Shown in pieces: positions 62,227 through 64,000 of a stretch of DNA of 64,000 nt. Position 1 is the first letter of the stretch; the number at the start of each line of letters is the position of its first letter. Position numbers and translations under genes: made by a program. The notes beneath the pieces are model-generated. The model did not search any database. It had not been told where the DNA came from and worked only from the letters and a program-made list of their open reading frames with translations. The stretch comes from Saccharospirillum salsuginis (GTDB lineage: Bacteria; Pseudomonadota; Gammaproteobacteria; Pseudomonadales; Natronospirillaceae). The DNA is taken from NCBI RefSeq assembly GCF_014651855.1, contig NZ_BMXR01000005.1, forward strand, positions 71,471 to 135,470, in the 5' to 3' direction.

Positions 62227-64000
62227 TCACGACAGCACAACTTCCTCACCAGCCTCATCCGGGTCATCAGCCTGCTGCAATAACCCGGCGTAAACACCGT
62301 TTTGCGCCAGCAACTGCTCGTGGTTGCCCTGCTCCACAACGCGCCCCTGGTCGAGCACCAGGATGGTATCGCTGTGCCGGATCGTACTCAGGCGGTGGGC
62401 AATCGCGATCACGGTCCGGTCTTTGAACAGTCGGCTGATTGCGCGTTGAATCAGGTTCTCGGTGACCGAATCGACGGAGCTGGTCGCTTCATCGAGCATG
62501 ATCACCTGGCCGCCTTGGGCGACGGCGCGGGCAAAGGAAATCAGTTGCGTCTGGCCGGCGCTGAGGTTGCCGCCGTTGCCGTCCAGTTCCATGTCATAGC
62601 CGCCCGGCAGGGTCTGGATGAAGCCATCGGCATACACGTAGCGTGCGGCTTCGCGTATCTGTTCACGGTCGATGTCGGGTTTGCCGAGGCCGATGTTGAA
62701 GGCGATGCTTTCATCGAACAGGTACACGTCCTGCTGCATCAGCGAAAACAGATGCATGGCGTCTTCGATCGACAGGGACGAGAGTTCGATACCGTTGAGC
62801 AGGATGCTGCCTTCGTAGTCCTGGTAGACCTTTGAAATCAACCGCAGGATCGTCGATTTACCGGAACCGGTTGTGCCCACTAACGCCAACTGGTGGCCCT
62901 TGTCCAATTTGAAGGACACGTTTCTCAGTACCCAGGGGGCATCGTCCGCGTAGCGGAAGGACACATCCCGGAACTCCAGCGACTCGAAGGTCCGCAACCG
63001 GTCACCCAGGTCGTTTTTGCCGATCAGGTTCCGGCCGTCTTCTTCCAGCGGTTCCTGAAAGAGTTCGTCGATGTGGTCGAAGGCCGCGAACGACCGCTGT
63101 ATGGCGGCGATCTGGCCGGTGAAGTCACGCAGCGGTACGAAGACCTTTTCCATGTTGTTGATGAAGGCTATCAGCACGCCGAGCGTCACGGCCTCCTGCA
63201 CCACCTTACCGGAGCCGTACCAAATGATCAGACCGATGGTGATGGTGGTCACACCGGTAATCACCGAAAACAGCACGGCATCGTATTTGTTGGACTTCAA
63301 CTGGGCGTGCAAAAACTCCTGCGTGTAGTCGGCATAGCGCCGCTCAACTTCCTCTTCGGCCCCGTACAACTGTACGGTCTTGACGCCGAGCAGGCACTCC
63401 TGCAGATACCCGGTGCCCTTGGCCAGAGCACTGCGGGTAATCTGATACATGCTGCGCAGTTTGTTGCGGATCAGCTTGGTGATGTAGAGCACCGGCGGAA
63501 AGACGGTCAGCACGATCAGGGTCAGTTTCCAGTCGATGGCCAGCATCAGGATGATCAGGGCGATGGTGTTGATCAGGTCCCGCACCATCGACAGAACCCC
63601 CATGACGAAGGAGTCGGATATGGCTTCCAGGTCGCTGGTCAGACGCGACAGGGTGACGCCCGTCGGTGTCCGGTCGAAATAGGTTCGGGGCAGTTTCAGG
63701 ATGCGGCCGAACAGCACCATGCGGATATCGAACAGGGTGAACTGCCCGGTTTTGCGCAGGAAATACGAATAGCAGGAATCGGCGATGTAGTTGACGACGA
63801 CCACACCGACCATGAGCCCGATCAGCAGGGGCAAGCCGTCGTATTCGCCGACGGACAGGTAGTCGTCAATGATCTGGATGGTCAGCCACGGAAACAGCAG
63901 GTTGGTCGCGATGGACAGCGGTAACATGGCGACGCCGATCAGGCCCCAGGTTTTATACGGCTTGGCGAACTGCAGAAAGCGGCGGATGTAGCCAATGTCG
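62227..64000 (-). CDS. ABC exporter (transmembrane plus ATPase), 5' end beyond the right edge
   Basis: At least 590 residues; the frame stays open to position 64000 (it reads GYIRRFLQFAKPYKTWGL before the first internal Met), so the N-terminus is cut off. The type I exporter membrane domain (about six helices; FDRTPTGVTLSRLTSDLEAI) is followed by an ATPase domain: Walker A LVGTTGSGKST, Q-loop MQQDVYLFD, signature LSAGQTQLISFARAV, Walker B VIMLDEATSSVD and switch histidine IAHRLSTI. It resembles MdlB/YwjA-type heterodimeric exporters; a partner half-transporter may lie upstream, outside the window. Substrate unknown. Confidence 0.9.
   Translation of the reverse strand, partial: DIGYIRRFLQFAKPYKTWGLIGVAMLPLSIATNLLFPWLTIQIIDDYLSVGEYDGLPLLIGLMVGVVVVNYIADSCYSYFLRKTGQFTLFDIRMVLFGRILKLPRTYFDRTPTGVTLSRLTSDLEAISDSFVMGVLSMVRDLINTIALIILMLAIDWKLTLIVLTVFPPVLYITKLIRNKLRSMYQITRSALAKGTGYLQECLLGVKTVQLYGAEEEVERRYADYTQEFLHAQLKSNKYDAVLFSVITGVTTITIGLIIWYGSGKVVQEAVTLGVLIAFINNMEKVFVPLRDFTGQIAAIQRSFAAFDHIDELFQEPLEEDGRNLIGKNDLGDRLRTFESLEFRDVSFRYADDAPWVLRNVSFKLDKGHQLALVGTTGSGKSTILRLISKVYQDYEGSILLNGIELSSLSIEDAMHLFSLMQQDVYLFDESIAFNIGLGKPDIDREQIREAARYVYADGFIQTLPGGYDMELDGNGGNLSAGQTQLISFARAVAQGGQVIMLDEATSSVDSVTENLIQRAISRLFKDRTVIAIAHRLSTIRHSDTILVLDQGRVVEQGNHEQLLAQNGVYAGLLQQADDPDEAGEEVVLS

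Overview
The window is GC-rich (roughly 60 percent by eye) gammaproteobacterial chromosome. Class II ketol-acid reductoisomerase (ilvC), IlvY, pssA-msrP-msrQ, DctBD with a TRAP transporter, and class Ia ribonucleotide reductase with its YfaE ferredoxin all fit a marine heterotroph of the Oceanospirillales/Alteromonadales type. That placement is inference; no rRNA gene lies inside the window, although two rRNA-type promoters fire leftward out of position 1.

Left part (1-23000): msrQ, msrP, pssA and ilvY run leftward. Next comes a leftward module of about 7.4 kb: an Omp85-type barrel, a second outer-membrane protein, a LytS/LytTR two-component pair, a TPR-like periplasmic protein, a LolD-like ATPase, a LolC/E-like permease and a LolA-like protein. 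A rightward GH81 beta-1,3-glucanase with nine thrombospondin-type-3 repeats and two CBM56 domains follows, then ilvC, a cyclic-nucleotide-binding protein, an EAL-HDOD protein and ilvIH. In pseudomonads ilvIH-ilvC-pssA-msrPQ lie side by side; here other genes separate them.

Middle (23000-41200): dctB-dctD and a sigma-54-driven TRAP operon (dctP, dctQ, dctM); an ImpA-type metalloprotease lipoprotein; a manganese (yybP-ykoY) riboswitch with a GDT1/UPF0016 transporter; a VOC protein; a hydrolase-TetR pair; and a cobalamin riboswitch with likely NrdR boxes controlling nrdA-nrdB-yfaE. Three families of dispersed palindromic repeats fill almost every spacer here, in nested and tandem arrangements.

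Accessory region (41200-57200): the sequence turns AT-rich at about 41340-48550 and carries an HNH nuclease, a DUF3223/DCL protein, a small membrane protein, a two-gene Hachiman defence system (hamA with DUF1837, hamB helicase) and, convergent to it, a protein that resembles phage lambda RexA. Next come two near-identical nucleotidyltransferase-HEPN genes in direct orientation. They bracket an orphan type VI secretion cassette: hcp, an unknown protein and two paralogous lipoproteins that look like immunity proteins. SelO, a repeat lipoprotein and a third, truncated copy of the nucleotidyltransferase gene follow.

Right end (57200-64000): a LuxR-type regulator, a very large calcium-repeat lipoprotein and the 3' part of an ABC exporter gene that runs off the right edge.
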